DNA from: MM2 sp035460165
GTDB lineage: Bacteria > Pseudomonadota > Gammaproteobacteria > Burkholderiales > Methylophilaceae
Assembly: GCA_035460165.1 (NCBI GenBank)
Contig: DATHWW010000019.1
Coordinates: forward strand, 73,411 to 137,410
Length of the DNA stretch: 64,000 bases
Direction of reading: 5' to 3'
The notes under the pieces are model-generated. The model was not told the DNA's origin. It was given only the letters and a program-made list of their open reading frames with translations, and did no database searches. Made by a program: the position numbers and the translations under genes. Below, piece by piece: positions 35,237-44,781 of this stretch. Position 1 is the stretch's first letter. Each line of letters starts with the position of its first letter.

Positions 35237-35806
35237 ATGGCAACATCCCTGATCAACACCGAAGTCCTGCCTTTCAAGGCAACCGCGTTCCACAACGGCA
35301 AATTCGTCGACGTTTCCGAAACGGATCTGAAAGGCAAGTGGTCCGTGGTGTTCTTCTACCCGGCCGACTTCACTTTCGTCTGCCCGACCGAGCTGGGCGA
35401 CCTGGCCGACAACTACGCCGAACTGCAAAAGATGGGCGTGGAAGTGTATTCGATTTCCACCGACACCCACTTTACCCACAAGGCCTGGCATGACACTTCC
35501 GACACCATCAAGAAGATCAACTTCCCGATGGTGGGCGACCCGACCGGCATCATCAGCCGCAACTTCGGCGTGATGATCGAAGAAGCCGGCCTCGCTGAAC
35601 GCGGCACTTTCGTGATCGATCCGCAAGGCAAGATCCAGATCATCGAGATCAACGCTGGCGGTATCGGCCGCGATGCATCCGAACTGCTGCGCAAGGTCAA
35701 GGCCGCACAATACGTTGCCAGCCACCCGGGCGAAGTTTGCCCGGCAAAGTGGAAGGAAGGCGAAGCGACCTTGGCTCCCTCCCTGGACCTGGTCGGCAAG
35801 ATCTAA
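35237..35806 (+). CDS. ahpC: alkyl hydroperoxide reductase peroxiredoxin AhpC
   Basis: This 189-residue 2-Cys peroxiredoxin has the peroxidatic Cys in FYPADFTFVCPTELGDL and the resolving Cys in HPGEVCPAKWKEGE. It reduces hydrogen peroxide and organic peroxides and is recycled by AhpF, whose gene lies 76 bp downstream. The full family length is present, and CTAGGAG lies before the start. Confidence 0.97.
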   Translation: MATSLINTEVLPFKATAFHNGKFVDVSETDLKGKWSVVFFYPADFTFVCPTELGDLADNYAELQKMGVEVYSISTDTHFTHKAWHDTSDTIKKINFPMVGDPTGIISRNFGVMIEEAGLAERGTFVIDPQGKIQIIEINAGGIGRDASELLRKVKAAQYVASHPGEVCPAKWKEGEATLAPSLDLVGKI

Positions 35807-35882
35807 GCATCACTTGCATGACGCCTGGGCTTGGTGCCCGGGCGGTTTTACCCGAATTCAAATAGAGAGAACGGAAAAAATC

Positions 35883-37427
35883 ATGTTGGACGCCAATATC
35901 AAAACCCAGTTGCAGGCCTATTTCGAGAAGCTGACGCAGCAGATCGACATCGTCGCCAATCTTGACGACAGCGCCAAATCGCGCGAGATGGTGGAACTGC
36001 TGGAGGATATCGCAGGGCTGTCCGGCAGGATCACGCTCGAACAACGCCGCGACACGAATGAGCGCGCACCTTCGTTCTCGCTTAATCGCCCCGGAGAAAA
36101 CATCGGCCTCACGTTTGCCGGTATTCCGATGGGCCACGAATTCACGTCCCTCGTGCTGGCGCTGCTGCAAGTCGGCGGCCATCCACCCAAGGTGGAAGTC
36201 GACGTCATCGAGCAGATCAAGGGCATCCAGGGAGAATTCCGCTTTGAAACCTATATTTCGCTCTCCTGCCACAATTGCCCGGAGGTGGTGCAGGCGCTGA
36301 ACCTGATGGCCGTGCTCAACCCGAATATCACCCATGTGATGATCGACGGCGCGCTGTATCAAAAGGAGGTCGACGAGCGCCGCATCATGGCCGTGCCGAC
36401 GATCTACCTCAACGGCCAGGAATTCGGCCAGGGCCGGATGGAACTCGGTGAAATCATTGCCAAAATCGATACCGGCGCCGCAGCGCGCGATGCGGAAAAA
36501 CTGTCGACCAAGGAACCCTACGACGTGCTAATCGTCGGCGGCGGTCCGGCGGGCGCGGCGGCGGCAGTCTATACCGCTCGTAAAGGCGTGCGCACCGGTA
36601 TCGTCGCCGAACGCTTCGGCGGACAGGTCATGGATACGCTGGGCATCGAGAATTTCATTTCGGTAAAGGAAACCGAAGGCCCCAAACTCGTGGCGGCACT
36701 GGAAGAGCACGTCAAGAGCTATGAGGTGGACATCATGAACCTGCAACGCGCGGAATCGCTGATTCCCGGCGAGTTGATGGAGATTCGCCTGACCAACGGC
36801 GCGATACTGAAGAGCAAGGCGGTCATTCTCGCCACTGGCGCACGCTGGCGCGAGATGAACGTACCGGGCGAGAAGGAATACCGTGGCAAGGGCGTAGCCT
36901 ACTGCCCCCACTGCGACGGCCCGCTATTCAAGGGCAAGAAAGTCGCAGTGATCGGCGGCGGCAACTCGGGCGTTGAAGCGGCGATTGACCTCGCCGGCAT
37001 TGTCGGCCATGTCACACTGCTCGAATTCAACGATCAGTTGCGTGCCGATGCGGTGTTGCAGAAAAAGCTGCATAGCCTGCCGAACGTGACGGTTATTACC
37101 CAGGCACAGACCACGACAGTGACCGGCGACGGCGAGAAGGTCAATGGCCTCAACTATACCGACCGCGCGACCGGCGACTGGCATCACCTTGAACTGGAAG
37201 GCGTATTCGTGCAGATCGGCCTGGTGCCCAATACCGACTGGTTGAAGGGCACGATAAACTTGAGCAAATACGGCGAGATCGAGGTCGATGCCCGTGGCGA
37301 AACCTCAGTACCCGGCGTATTTGCCGCCGGCGACGTGACGACCGTGCCATACAAGCAGATCATCACCGCGATGGGCGACGGCGCGAAAGCCGCGCTGGGT
37401 ACGTTCGATCACTTGATCCGCCACTAG
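35883..37427 (+). CDS. ahpF: alkyl hydroperoxide reductase flavoprotein AhpF
   Basis: The 514-residue disulfide reductase has two N-terminal thioredoxin folds with the CxxC site SCHNCPEVVQ, then a thioredoxin-reductase-like part with FAD motif VGGGPAGAAAAVYTARKG, redox centre YCPHCDGPLF and NAD(P) motif VIGGGNSGVEAAIDLAG. It passes electrons from NADH to AhpC. The ATG at 35883 is the family start; the open frame extends upstream into ahpC only by chance. Confidence 0.96.
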   Translation: MLDANIKTQLQAYFEKLTQQIDIVANLDDSAKSREMVELLEDIAGLSGRITLEQRRDTNERAPSFSLNRPGENIGLTFAGIPMGHEFTSLVLALLQVGGHPPKVEVDVIEQIKGIQGEFRFETYISLSCHNCPEVVQALNLMAVLNPNITHVMIDGALYQKEVDERRIMAVPTIYLNGQEFGQGRMELGEIIAKIDTGAAARDAEKLSTKEPYDVLIVGGGPAGAAAAVYTARKGVRTGIVAERFGGQVMDTLGIENFISVKETEGPKLVAALEEHVKSYEVDIMNLQRAESLIPGELMEIRLTNGAILKSKAVILATGARWREMNVPGEKEYRGKGVAYCPHCDGPLFKGKKVAVIGGGNSGVEAAIDLAGIVGHVTLLEFNDQLRADAVLQKKLHSLPNVTVITQAQTTTVTGDGEKVNGLNYTDRATGDWHHLELEGVFVQIGLVPNTDWLKGTINLSKYGEIEVDARGETSVPGVFAAGDVTTVPYKQIITAMGDGAKAALGTFDHLIRH

Positions 37428-37443
37428 TATTGGTAAGGCATTG

Positions 37444-37476
37444 TGCGCGAAGGGAAACCGTTGTTCCCTTCGCGCA
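37444..37476 (+). terminator. terminator-like hairpin after ahpF
   Basis: TGCGCGAAGGGAA (37444-37456) and TTCCCTTCGCGCA (37464-37476) form a perfect 13-bp stem 17 bp after ahpF. No tight U-run follows, so termination may be partial or the stem may protect the 3' end. Confidence 0.65.
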
Positions 37477-37552
37477 TTGCCTGCCTATTTTCCGTCTTGC
37501 TCGACAACCTTTCCTGTTTGCGCAGCAAAAAATAACCTCTCCAGAGTATCGT

Positions 37553-37578
37553 AAATGATTTTAGTTCTCATTTATAAT
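37553..37578 (+). promoter_or_regulatory. Fur box and -10 element of the haem receptor operon
   Basis: AAATGATTTTAGTTCTCATT is an imperfect dyad (AAATGA...TCATTT). Its reverse complement resembles the AAATGAGAA half typical of proteobacterial Fur boxes. A perfect -10 TATAAT (37573-37578) overlaps its right end. The leader to the ATG at 37705 is about 120 bases and shows no cobalamin riboswitch. Confidence 0.65.
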
Positions 37579-37704
37579 GCTTCATGATAAAGTGCCGATC
37601 AATCGCTGCACTCGATAAACAGCGTTTAAATTTCGATAAGCCAGCCACCCAGGGATGTGCTCCAAGGCAGCTCGCCAGACATCACACTATCTGGGGAGTC
37701 TGTC

Positions 37705-39993
37705 ATGAATTACACCGATCTGCGGCCGCGCACCCGCCAACGCACCCTTTCCATTCTGCTGGGCCTGCTTTACGCCGGCACCACCTCTTCCGCGCTTGCC
37801 GAATCAGGCACATCAACCACCGAACTTCAGCCGGCGTTGCTGGGCGACATAGTGATCACGGCTACCCGCACGGCATCCGACACCGCCGAAATCCCGGCCA
37901 CGGTAACTGCCATTAATCAGCAGGAACTCGCACGCAAGGTGCCCTACGATGAGGCCGAGCTGTTCAAGGATGAGCCGGATATTGCAATGGCGCGCGATCT
38001 GCGTCGCTTTGGCGCAACACGCGTGAATATTCGCGGCATTGAGGATAATCGCGTCACCCAGCTGGTCGATGGCGTGCGCATGGCCGATTTCTACAATGGC
38101 GGCGGACCAACCAACTTCACAATGAATGCACCGCTGGGTGCCTCCATCGAATTCCTGAAGCAGGTGGAAATCCTGCGCGGGCCGGCATCGAGCCTGTATG
38201 GTTCGGATGCAATCGGAGGCGTGGTGGGTTATTTCACGCTCAACCCTTCCGACCTGATCGAAGACGACAAGAACCATGGCATCCGGTATCGCGGCAGCTA
38301 CAACGGCATCAATGACGGATTCACCAATACCCTTCTGGGAGCTGTCAAAGGCGATGCCGCAGAATTCCTGATCGGCTACACCCATACAGACGGCCACGAC
38401 GCCGACAACCAGGGCAACGTCGGCGGCACTACCAACCTGCGCACCAAACCCAACCCGCAAGACACGCGGGACGACGGAATATTGGCGAAACTGATATTGC
38501 GCCCCTCCGACCTGCATCGCATCACGCTGACGCTGGAAGGGCGCGAACAGGAGACGGATACAGAAGCCAAACGGCTGACCGCCTCCCTTCGCAAGGTCAC
38601 GGCCATGTCCGGCACGGATGAGTCCCGGCGCAAACGCGGCAGCATCGAATGGGAATACATGCCGCCAGGCGCGTTTTTCGATCGACTCACCGCACGTCTC
38701 TATCGCCAGGATAGCGATACGCACAATTTCAACCTTCAGACGCGCAGCAACACCAGCGCCACATGCTCGGCCACGACAGGCAGCGGCAATAACTGCCGTA
38801 TCGAACAGGACTTCAGCTTCACTCAGGAAAGTCTGGGAGGCGGACTCCAGTTCGAAACGGCGACCCAGTGGCTGAACAAGGAACACCTGATCACCTACGG
38901 CACCGACATTTCACGAGTCGATACGGAAGAACTGCGCGACACCTCGCGCTGGAACCTGACCAACGGCACCTTCAGCAAGACACTGGCCGGCGATACTTTC
39001 CCGTTGCGCGACTTTGCCAATGGGCGCACGGAAACCGTGGGTGTGTTCGTGCAGGACGAAATAAGCGGCTGGGCCAATGGGCGCCTGACCCTCACGCCGG
39101 GACTGCGCTACGATTGGCGCAGGCTCAAGCCTGAAGTCGACGCACTGGCGCAGAAATCCCTGACCGCCAATAATCGCGAAGCCGTTGAGCAAAGCGATTC
39201 GGCCTTTTCGCCCAAGCTGGCCGCGCTATGGAAGCTCGATGGCCGGTGGTCGCTCTACGGCCAGGCCGTCCGAGGCTTTCGCGCGCCCAATTATGAGGAA
39301 GTCAACGGCTCATTCCGGAATACCGTGCAAGGCTACGGTAATACGCCCAATCCCGACCTGAAGCCCGAAACCAGCATCGGGGTTGAAGCGGGCCTCAAAC
39401 TGCATGCTGAAACCGTCCGCGGCCAGCTCTCGCTTTACGACAATCGCTACAAGAATTTCATCGAAAGCGTACGCCTCAATTGCCCTTCGGACCCCAATTG
39501 CCTGAGTGGGCTGAATACTTTCATGTATTCCAATCTTTCACGTGTCCGCATATACGGGGCTGAAATGCGCGGCGTCTGGGATTTCGCCCCAGGCTGGAAA
39601 CTGGATGGCGCATTCGCATGGGCACATGGCCAGAATGAATCCGACAGCGAGCCGCTCAACAGCGTCGAGCCCGCGCGTGCAAACCTGGGGCTGATCCGCG
39701 ACGCCGGCATATGGGGAGCGGAAGCGCGCGTTCGCGGCGCCACGGCCGTCTCGCGCACCGATGACAGCGACGGAGCATGGTATCGCCCGGCCGGTTACGT
39801 AGTGGTCGATCTGTATGCATGGTGGCGCCCCATCAAATCCGGCGTGCTGAACGTGGCGGTGAACAACCTGCTAGACAAGAAATACTGGCTGTGGAGCGAC
39901 ATCCGCCAGGCGGACGACATCAATCCGGTGGGCGTGGACTTTTACTCCCAGCCCGGCCGAACATTGTCGGCAAGTTTCACTTATCAATTCTGA
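37705..39993 (+). CDS. hmuR: TonB-dependent haem/haemoglobin receptor
   Basis: The 762-residue outer-membrane receptor has a signal peptide ending in SALA, a TonB box region (GDIVITATRTASDTAE), a plug (VNIRGIEDNRVTQLVDGVRM, then EILRGPASSLYGSDAIGG) and a 22-strand barrel ending in Phe (TLSASFTYQF). It carries the FRAP box (GFRAPNYEEVN) and the NPDL box (PNPDLKPETS) that are characteristic of haem receptors. The ATG at 37705 has GGGGAG upstream. It heads a five-gene operon under a Fur-like box and probably uses the TonB at 26981. Confidence 0.92.
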   Translation: MNYTDLRPRTRQRTLSILLGLLYAGTTSSALAESGTSTTELQPALLGDIVITATRTASDTAEIPATVTAINQQELARKVPYDEAELFKDEPDIAMARDLRRFGATRVNIRGIEDNRVTQLVDGVRMADFYNGGGPTNFTMNAPLGASIEFLKQVEILRGPASSLYGSDAIGGVVGYFTLNPSDLIEDDKNHGIRYRGSYNGINDGFTNTLLGAVKGDAAEFLIGYTHTDGHDADNQGNVGGTTNLRTKPNPQDTRDDGILAKLILRPSDLHRITLTLEGREQETDTEAKRLTASLRKVTAMSGTDESRRKRGSIEWEYMPPGAFFDRLTARLYRQDSDTHNFNLQTRSNTSATCSATTGSGNNCRIEQDFSFTQESLGGGLQFETATQWLNKEHLITYGTDISRVDTEELRDTSRWNLTNGTFSKTLAGDTFPLRDFANGRTETVGVFVQDEISGWANGRLTLTPGLRYDWRRLKPEVDALAQKSLTANNREAVEQSDSAFSPKLAALWKLDGRWSLYGQAVRGFRAPNYEEVNGSFRNTVQGYGNTPNPDLKPETSIGVEAGLKLHAETVRGQLSLYDNRYKNFIESVRLNCPSDPNCLSGLNTFMYSNLSRVRIYGAEMRGVWDFAPGWKLDGAFAWAHGQNESDSEPLNSVEPARANLGLIRDAGIWGAEARVRGATAVSRTDDSDGAWYRPAGYVVVDLYAWWRPIKSGVLNVAVNNLLDKKYWLWSDIRQADDINPVGVDFYSQPGRTLSASFTYQF

Positions 39994-40002
39994 GCGGACA
40001 CG

Positions 40003-43000
40003 ATGAAGCTTGTCAGATTTTTCATCAGGGCCGCCGCGCTACTGGCCTTATCCGCCAGTGCGGCGGCGGCACCGCGGGTGCTTTTCATTTCCGCCAATCC
40101 GGTCCAGCCGGGTAAATTCGTCAATCTCGCCAAGGTAGCGGAACCTTATGCGATCGGCGTGGAAGCGAAGTTTGCCGAAAAAATGGCGGCGGATACCGGC
40201 AGCGAAGCATTTGCAGCCTCCGACATCGTCATTTTTGACGCGCCTCGCGAGCACATCGAGGAGTTCATCCGTCTTCGGACCGCCAAGGCGCTGCCGGGGC
40301 TGGAAAAATCCGGCAAGCCCAGCCTGTGGATGGGGACAAAAACAGTCCGATCCCAAGGCATTCCAGATGCGCTGGCGCAGCGCTTGCACGCCTATTACAT
40401 CAATGGCGGCCGCGCCAACTTCGACCATTTCTTCCATACCTTGCAGGCGCATTTTTCCAGCAAGCCATGGGACAAAATTCCCGCACCCATCATTTTCCCG
40501 ACCTCCGGTGTTTATCACCCTAAGGCTCCCCGCCTGGTTTTCGATACTCCGGATGCGTACCTGGCCTGGAAAGCCGTCGACCTTGGCGCTCAACGCCCAC
40601 CGGTGATTGCAATTGCCATGCACCAGCAATACATCGCTGCCGAGCAGACCGCCTTCATCGATGCCATGATCGCGCGTATCGAAGCTGGCGGGGCCGTGGC
40701 GCTGCCGTTTTACAGCCCCGTGATGGACCCCGATGCGATCACGCGCATGGTTACCCATGCCGGAAAACCGGTCGCCGACGTTATCGTCAACACCCAGATC
40801 ATGCTCAATCCGGATGGGCGCCGCAACGAATTCCAAGCCCTCGGCATACCGGTCATCCAGGCCATGCCTTATCGCAAGGGCGACGAATCGGCATGGCGGG
40901 CCGATCCGCATGGCGTATCGCTGATGGACGTGCCGTTCTACCTGGCCCAGGCAGAGTACGCCGGGGTCACTGACATCCAGATAGCCGCGGCTACCCGCAA
41001 AGGCGATGAGCAGGTGGTGGCCATAGCCGCCCAGGCCGATGCCGTGGTGAACAAGGCGGTCAATCTGGTCAAGCTGCAGCGCGCCCAACCTGCCGACCGC
41101 CAGATAATCATGTTCTTCTGGAACTATCCACCGGGTGAAAAAAACCTGTCCGCCTCTTTCATGAATCTGCCACGCAGCCTGGCCGGAACGCTCGCCGCAA
41201 TGAAAGAGGCCGGCTATACGACGGATACACCGGATGAAGCCCGCTTGATCCTGTTGCTGCAACGCCTCCTGGCTCCCTACTATCGCCCGGCTGAGGATCA
41301 AACCGAGCTGCAGGCCCTGCTACAGGAAGGACTGGCCGACCGTTTGCCGGTAAAGGTCTATCGTGACTGGCTGCAGACACTGCCAACCGAGGTGCGCGGC
41401 GCGCTGAATGAACGATGGGGAGCACCGGAGAAATCCTCCATGGTGCTGAAACAGAATGGCGAAACTTACTTCGTCATCCCCCGCCTCAAGCTGGGCAATA
41501 TCAGCCTGTTGCCGCAGGCGCCGCGTGGCGAGCGCTGGGAGGAAAAGGAAAAATCGCTTTACCACTCCACCAGCGCGATTCCCTCGCATTTCTACCTTGC
41601 CAGCTACCTGTGGGCCAGGGAACAAGCCCGAGCGCATGCATTGGTGCACTTCGGCACCCATGGCAATCAGGAATGGCTGCCGGGCAAGGAACGCGGTCTG
41701 TCGGTATACGATTACCCGATGCTGGCGGTCGGCAACGTCCCGGTGGTTTATCCCTACATCATGGATAACATCGGCGAATCGACGCAAGCCAAGCGCCGCG
41801 GCCGTGCAACCATCATCAGCCATCAGACGCCACCGTTTGCGCCAGCAGGCCTGCATGACAGCCTGACCCATATCCATGACCAGTTGCATGCATGGCTGGC
41901 ACAGGATGAAGGTGCGGTAAAGGACAAGATCAAGGCGGACTTCATGGCGCATGTGCGAAAAGAGCGCATCGACAAGGATCTGGACTGGGAACAGGAACGC
42001 ATCGACAAGGAGTTCCCCGCTTTCGTCACGGCCGTTCACGATCACCTGCATGAGCTGGCGCGTACCGCCCAGCCTCTGGGGTTGCATACATTCGGCCAAG
42101 GTGCCGACGAACCGTGGCGCATGGCAACGGTGCTGATGATGTTGGGCAAGGGTTTCTGGGAGGCCGCTGCCGGCTCCGGTGAGGAAGCGGAAGAAATGCT
42201 GGTAGGCGATTACACGAGAATTGCCGATTCCGCGCCTTACAAGCGATTGCAGCAGATTATCCATGGCAGCATGGCAGACGATGGAGCGCTGCCGGAAGCT
42301 GCGCGTGAGCGGGCGGAAAAAGCCCGGAAATGGTATCGCGACCTGGGTGCGCAGAACGAAATTACAGCCTTTCTCAACGCGCTGAATGGACGGTTCATCC
42401 CAACTTCCTACGGCGGCGATCCCATCAAGAATCCGGATGCGCTGCCCACGGGCCGGAATTTATATGCGTTCGATCCTTCGCGCGTGCCCACCAAAGCCGC
42501 GTGGGAAGCCGGAAAGGAGGCTTTCGAAAGCCTGCTGGCGGCGCATCGCAAGCAATCCGGCCACGCTCCGAAGAAACTGACGTTCACCTTGTGGTCGGTT
42601 GAAACCATGCGCCACTTCGGCATGCTGGAAGCGCAGGCCTTGTGGGCGATGGGCGTGGAACCCGTGTGGGATGAAGGCGGCCGCGTCATTGATGTGAAGC
42701 TGGTGCCGCGCGGCCAATTGGGGCGCCCGCGTGTTGATGTGGTGCTCTCCGCCACCGGCCTGTACCGGGATCACTTCCCCAATGTCATGAAACAGTTGGC
42801 AAAAGCCGCCAAGCTGGCATCGGAAGCGCAGGAAGCCGACAATCCCCTGGCTGAAAATACCAGGCGCATCGCCAGCCAACTGGAAAAACAGGGCATGAAT
42901 ACAGACGCGGCCCTGCGCGCGGGGCAAACCCGCATCTTCTCGTCCGAATCCGGGCGCTATGGCACCGGGCTGGATGATGCAGCGCTCGCCACCGACACCT

Positions 43001-43941
43001 GGAAAGGCAAGGAGGACGGCGACCGCAAACTGGCGCAGCTCTACCTCGCGCGCATGCAGTTTGCCTACGGGCCGGACGAGGCGGAATGGGGCCAGGCCGA
43101 CAAGGGCCTGAATCTCTACGCCGAGCACCTGAAAGGCACGGAGGGCGCTGTGCTGGCGCGCACCTCCAACCTGTACGGCATGCTGACGACCGACGATCCA
43201 TTCCAGTATTTGGGCGGAATTTCCCTGGCGGTCCGCCATCTCGATGGCAAGGCGCCGGAACTTTACATTTCGAACCTGCGCGGCGCGGGCTCCGGCAAAG
43301 TGGAAGGTGCGGCACAATTTCTGAGCAAGGAACTGGCCACCCGCAACTTTCATCCCGGCTATATCGAAGGCCTGAAACGTGAAGGCTACGCCGGTACGCT
43401 GCAAGTGCTGGACGGCATCAATAATTTCTGGGGCTGGCAAACCACGGCACGCGAAATCGTGCGTGACGATCAGTGGCAGGAGTTCGTCGATGTCTACGTG
43501 CGCGACAAATACAAACTGGGGCTCAAGCAATGGTTCGAAAGCAAGAATCCCCATGCATTGGCACAGTCTATCGAGCGCATGCTGGAAGCGGCGCGCAAAG
43601 GCTATTGGAACGCAGACCCGGCCACGCTGAAAGAGCTCAAGGACCGCTATCGGGATCTGGAGAGCCGCTACGACGTCCGCACCGACAACGCGGCATTCAA
43701 GACTTTTGTCGGCGGAGGATTTGGCCTGCGTCACGAGCGCAGCCGGGCAACAAAAACAATAGCGCAATCCGCGCAAACGCCAATAGCTTCACCTTCCCTA
43801 CCCGTACCGCCGCCTGTTCGCGGCATGCAGCTGGAGCAGGTGCAAGAGCAACAGCCGACCACGCCACCGTTGCAAACGCTGGCCTTCACCTTGCTGGCAC
43901 TTTCCGTCATCGGCGGTGCGTACCGCGCCTCACGCACCTGA
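40003..43941 (+). CDS. exported, membrane-anchored CobN-like chelatase (HmuS-like)
   Basis: This 1312-residue member of the CobN/Mg-chelatase large-subunit family includes the diagnostic LVHFGTHGNQEWLPGKERGL near residue 550. Unlike cobalamin CobN it starts with a signal peptide (MKLVRFFIRAAALLALSASA) and ends with a membrane helix (LAFTLLALSVIGGAYR) after a Pro/Gln-rich linker, so the chelatase domain should be in the periplasm. No cobalamin genes or CobS/CobT are nearby. It begins 9 bp after the haem receptor. In Bacteroidetes hmu loci the CobN relative HmuS is linked to haem iron removal; I infer that role here. Direction and cofactor needs are untested. Confidence 0.85.
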   Translation: MKLVRFFIRAAALLALSASAAAAPRVLFISANPVQPGKFVNLAKVAEPYAIGVEAKFAEKMAADTGSEAFAASDIVIFDAPREHIEEFIRLRTAKALPGLEKSGKPSLWMGTKTVRSQGIPDALAQRLHAYYINGGRANFDHFFHTLQAHFSSKPWDKIPAPIIFPTSGVYHPKAPRLVFDTPDAYLAWKAVDLGAQRPPVIAIAMHQQYIAAEQTAFIDAMIARIEAGGAVALPFYSPVMDPDAITRMVTHAGKPVADVIVNTQIMLNPDGRRNEFQALGIPVIQAMPYRKGDESAWRADPHGVSLMDVPFYLAQAEYAGVTDIQIAAATRKGDEQVVAIAAQADAVVNKAVNLVKLQRAQPADRQIIMFFWNYPPGEKNLSASFMNLPRSLAGTLAAMKEAGYTTDTPDEARLILLLQRLLAPYYRPAEDQTELQALLQEGLADRLPVKVYRDWLQTLPTEVRGALNERWGAPEKSSMVLKQNGETYFVIPRLKLGNISLLPQAPRGERWEEKEKSLYHSTSAIPSHFYLASYLWAREQARAHALVHFGTHGNQEWLPGKERGLSVYDYPMLAVGNVPVVYPYIMDNIGESTQAKRRGRATIISHQTPPFAPAGLHDSLTHIHDQLHAWLAQDEGAVKDKIKADFMAHVRKERIDKDLDWEQERIDKEFPAFVTAVHDHLHELARTAQPLGLHTFGQGADEPWRMATVLMMLGKGFWEAAAGSGEEAEEMLVGDYTRIADSAPYKRLQQIIHGSMADDGALPEAARERAEKARKWYRDLGAQNEITAFLNALNGRFIPTSYGGDPIKNPDALPTGRNLYAFDPSRVPTKAAWEAGKEAFESLLAAHRKQSGHAPKKLTFTLWSVETMRHFGMLEAQALWAMGVEPVWDEGGRVIDVKLVPRGQLGRPRVDVVLSATGLYRDHFPNVMKQLAKAAKLASEAQEADNPLAENTRRIASQLEKQGMNTDAALRAGQTRIFSSESGRYGTGLDDAALATDTWKGKEDGDRKLAQLYLARMQFAYGPDEAEWGQADKGLNLYAEHLKGTEGAVLARTSNLYGMLTTDDPFQYLGGISLAVRHLDGKAPELYISNLRGAGSGKVEGAAQFLSKELATRNFHPGYIEGLKREGYAGTLQVLDGINNFWGWQTTAREIVRDDQWQEFVDVYVRDKYKLGLKQWFESKNPHALAQSIERMLEAARKGYWNADPATLKELKDRYRDLESRYDVRTDNAAFKTFVGGGFGLRHERSRATKTIAQSAQTPIASPSLPVPPPVRGMQLEQVQEQQPTTPPLQTLAFTLLALSVIGGAYRASRT

Positions 43942-43975
43942 CATTTTTCAATTTTTCCAAGCTCGGAGCCGCATC

Positions 43976-44461
43976 ATGCAAAGTCAAATCGAATCATCCA
44001 TGTATCTGGTAGGCCAGGTTTTCCAGTTGCCCACCCTCCTCCTGATCAGCCTGCTGTTCCTCTACGCTTTCTGGGTGTTGGGCGAATTTGGCGTGCTGGC
44101 CTGGCGCCGCCGCAACGGCCAGGGGAAAGCATTGCTGGCCGAGTTTCGCCGTCAACCCGACCTGACCGACGACACTCTCGACGTACTCGCGCACAAAATG
44201 CTGGAAGCACCGCGCATCGCCAGCCGCGTTGCTCCCATGCTGGGGCTGGTCGCCACCATGATTCCCATGGGCCCTGCATTGAAATCGCTTTCCGATGGCA
44301 ACCTGGCCCTCGTTTCCGGCAATCTTACCGTCGCCTTTTCCGCCGTGATCCTGGCATTGATTGCCGCCTCCATCACATATTGGGTCGTGAATGTGCGCCG
44401 CCGCTGGCTGGCCGAGGAACTTCTGGAAATTGCCGCCATCAAGCAAGGGAGCGCGCAATGA
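43976..44461 (+). CDS. MotA/TolQ/ExbB-like proton channel protein of the haem operon
   Basis: The 161-residue membrane protein has three hydrophobic segments (about 18-40, 85-105 and 112-140). The central motif region ASRVAPMLGLVATMIPMGPA corresponds to the pore helices of ExbB/TolQ. It overlaps the next gene by 4 bp (ATGA). In related loci such channels accompany the CobN-like protein and a DUF2149 protein, so it may power that complex rather than TonB. A standard exbB is normally larger (about 220 residues). Confidence 0.85.
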   Translation: MQSQIESSMYLVGQVFQLPTLLLISLLFLYAFWVLGEFGVLAWRRRNGQGKALLAEFRRQPDLTDDTLDVLAHKMLEAPRIASRVAPMLGLVATMIPMGPALKSLSDGNLALVSGNLTVAFSAVILALIAASITYWVVNVRRRWLAEELLEIAAIKQGSAQ

Positions 44462-44781
44462 GCATGAAACTGTTGCACGAGCCGGAAACCGAGGATCCCA
44501 TCCTGTCGGTGGTCAACATCATCGACATTTTTCTGGTCATCATTGCCGCCTTGCTCATCACCATTGCCAAGAACCCGTTGATGAATCCGTTCAGCAAACA
44601 GGACGTGACCGTGATTACCGACCCCGGCAAACCCAGCATGGAAATGATCGTGAAGAAAGGCGAAAAAATCGAGCGCTACAAAGCCAATGGAAATATTGGC
44701 AGCGGCGACGGCGAGAAGGCCGGCGTCGCCTACCGCATGAAAGACGGCTCCATGATCTATGTGCCTGAAAGAAAGCAATAA
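44458..44781 (+). CDS. DUF2149 membrane protein of the haem operon
   Basis: The 107-residue protein has a short cytoplasmic start, one membrane helix (VVNIIDIFLVIIAALLITIA) and a periplasmic domain ending YRMKDGSMIYVPE, which matches DUF2149. Its topology is that of ExbD/TolR, so it probably forms the stator partner of the preceding channel. The start codon overlaps the upstream stop by 4 bp and its own stop overlaps chaN by 1 bp, so translation is coupled. Confidence 0.85.
   Translation: MSMKLLHEPETEDPILSVVNIIDIFLVIIAALLITIAKNPLMNPFSKQDVTVITDPGKPSMEMIVKKGEKIERYKANGNIGSGDGEKAGVAYRMKDGSMIYVPERKQ

Noticed and set aside
37579..37704. Cobalamin riboswitch in the haem receptor leader
   Set aside because: No B12-box or matching conserved stem could be found in the 120-base leader, and a Fur box explains regulation.
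40003..43941. CobN-like gene taken as cobalamin biosynthesis cobaltochelatase
   Set aside because: It has a signal peptide and a C-terminal anchor, no cob genes or CobS/CobT are nearby, no cobalamin riboswitch precedes the operon, and it follows a haem receptor.
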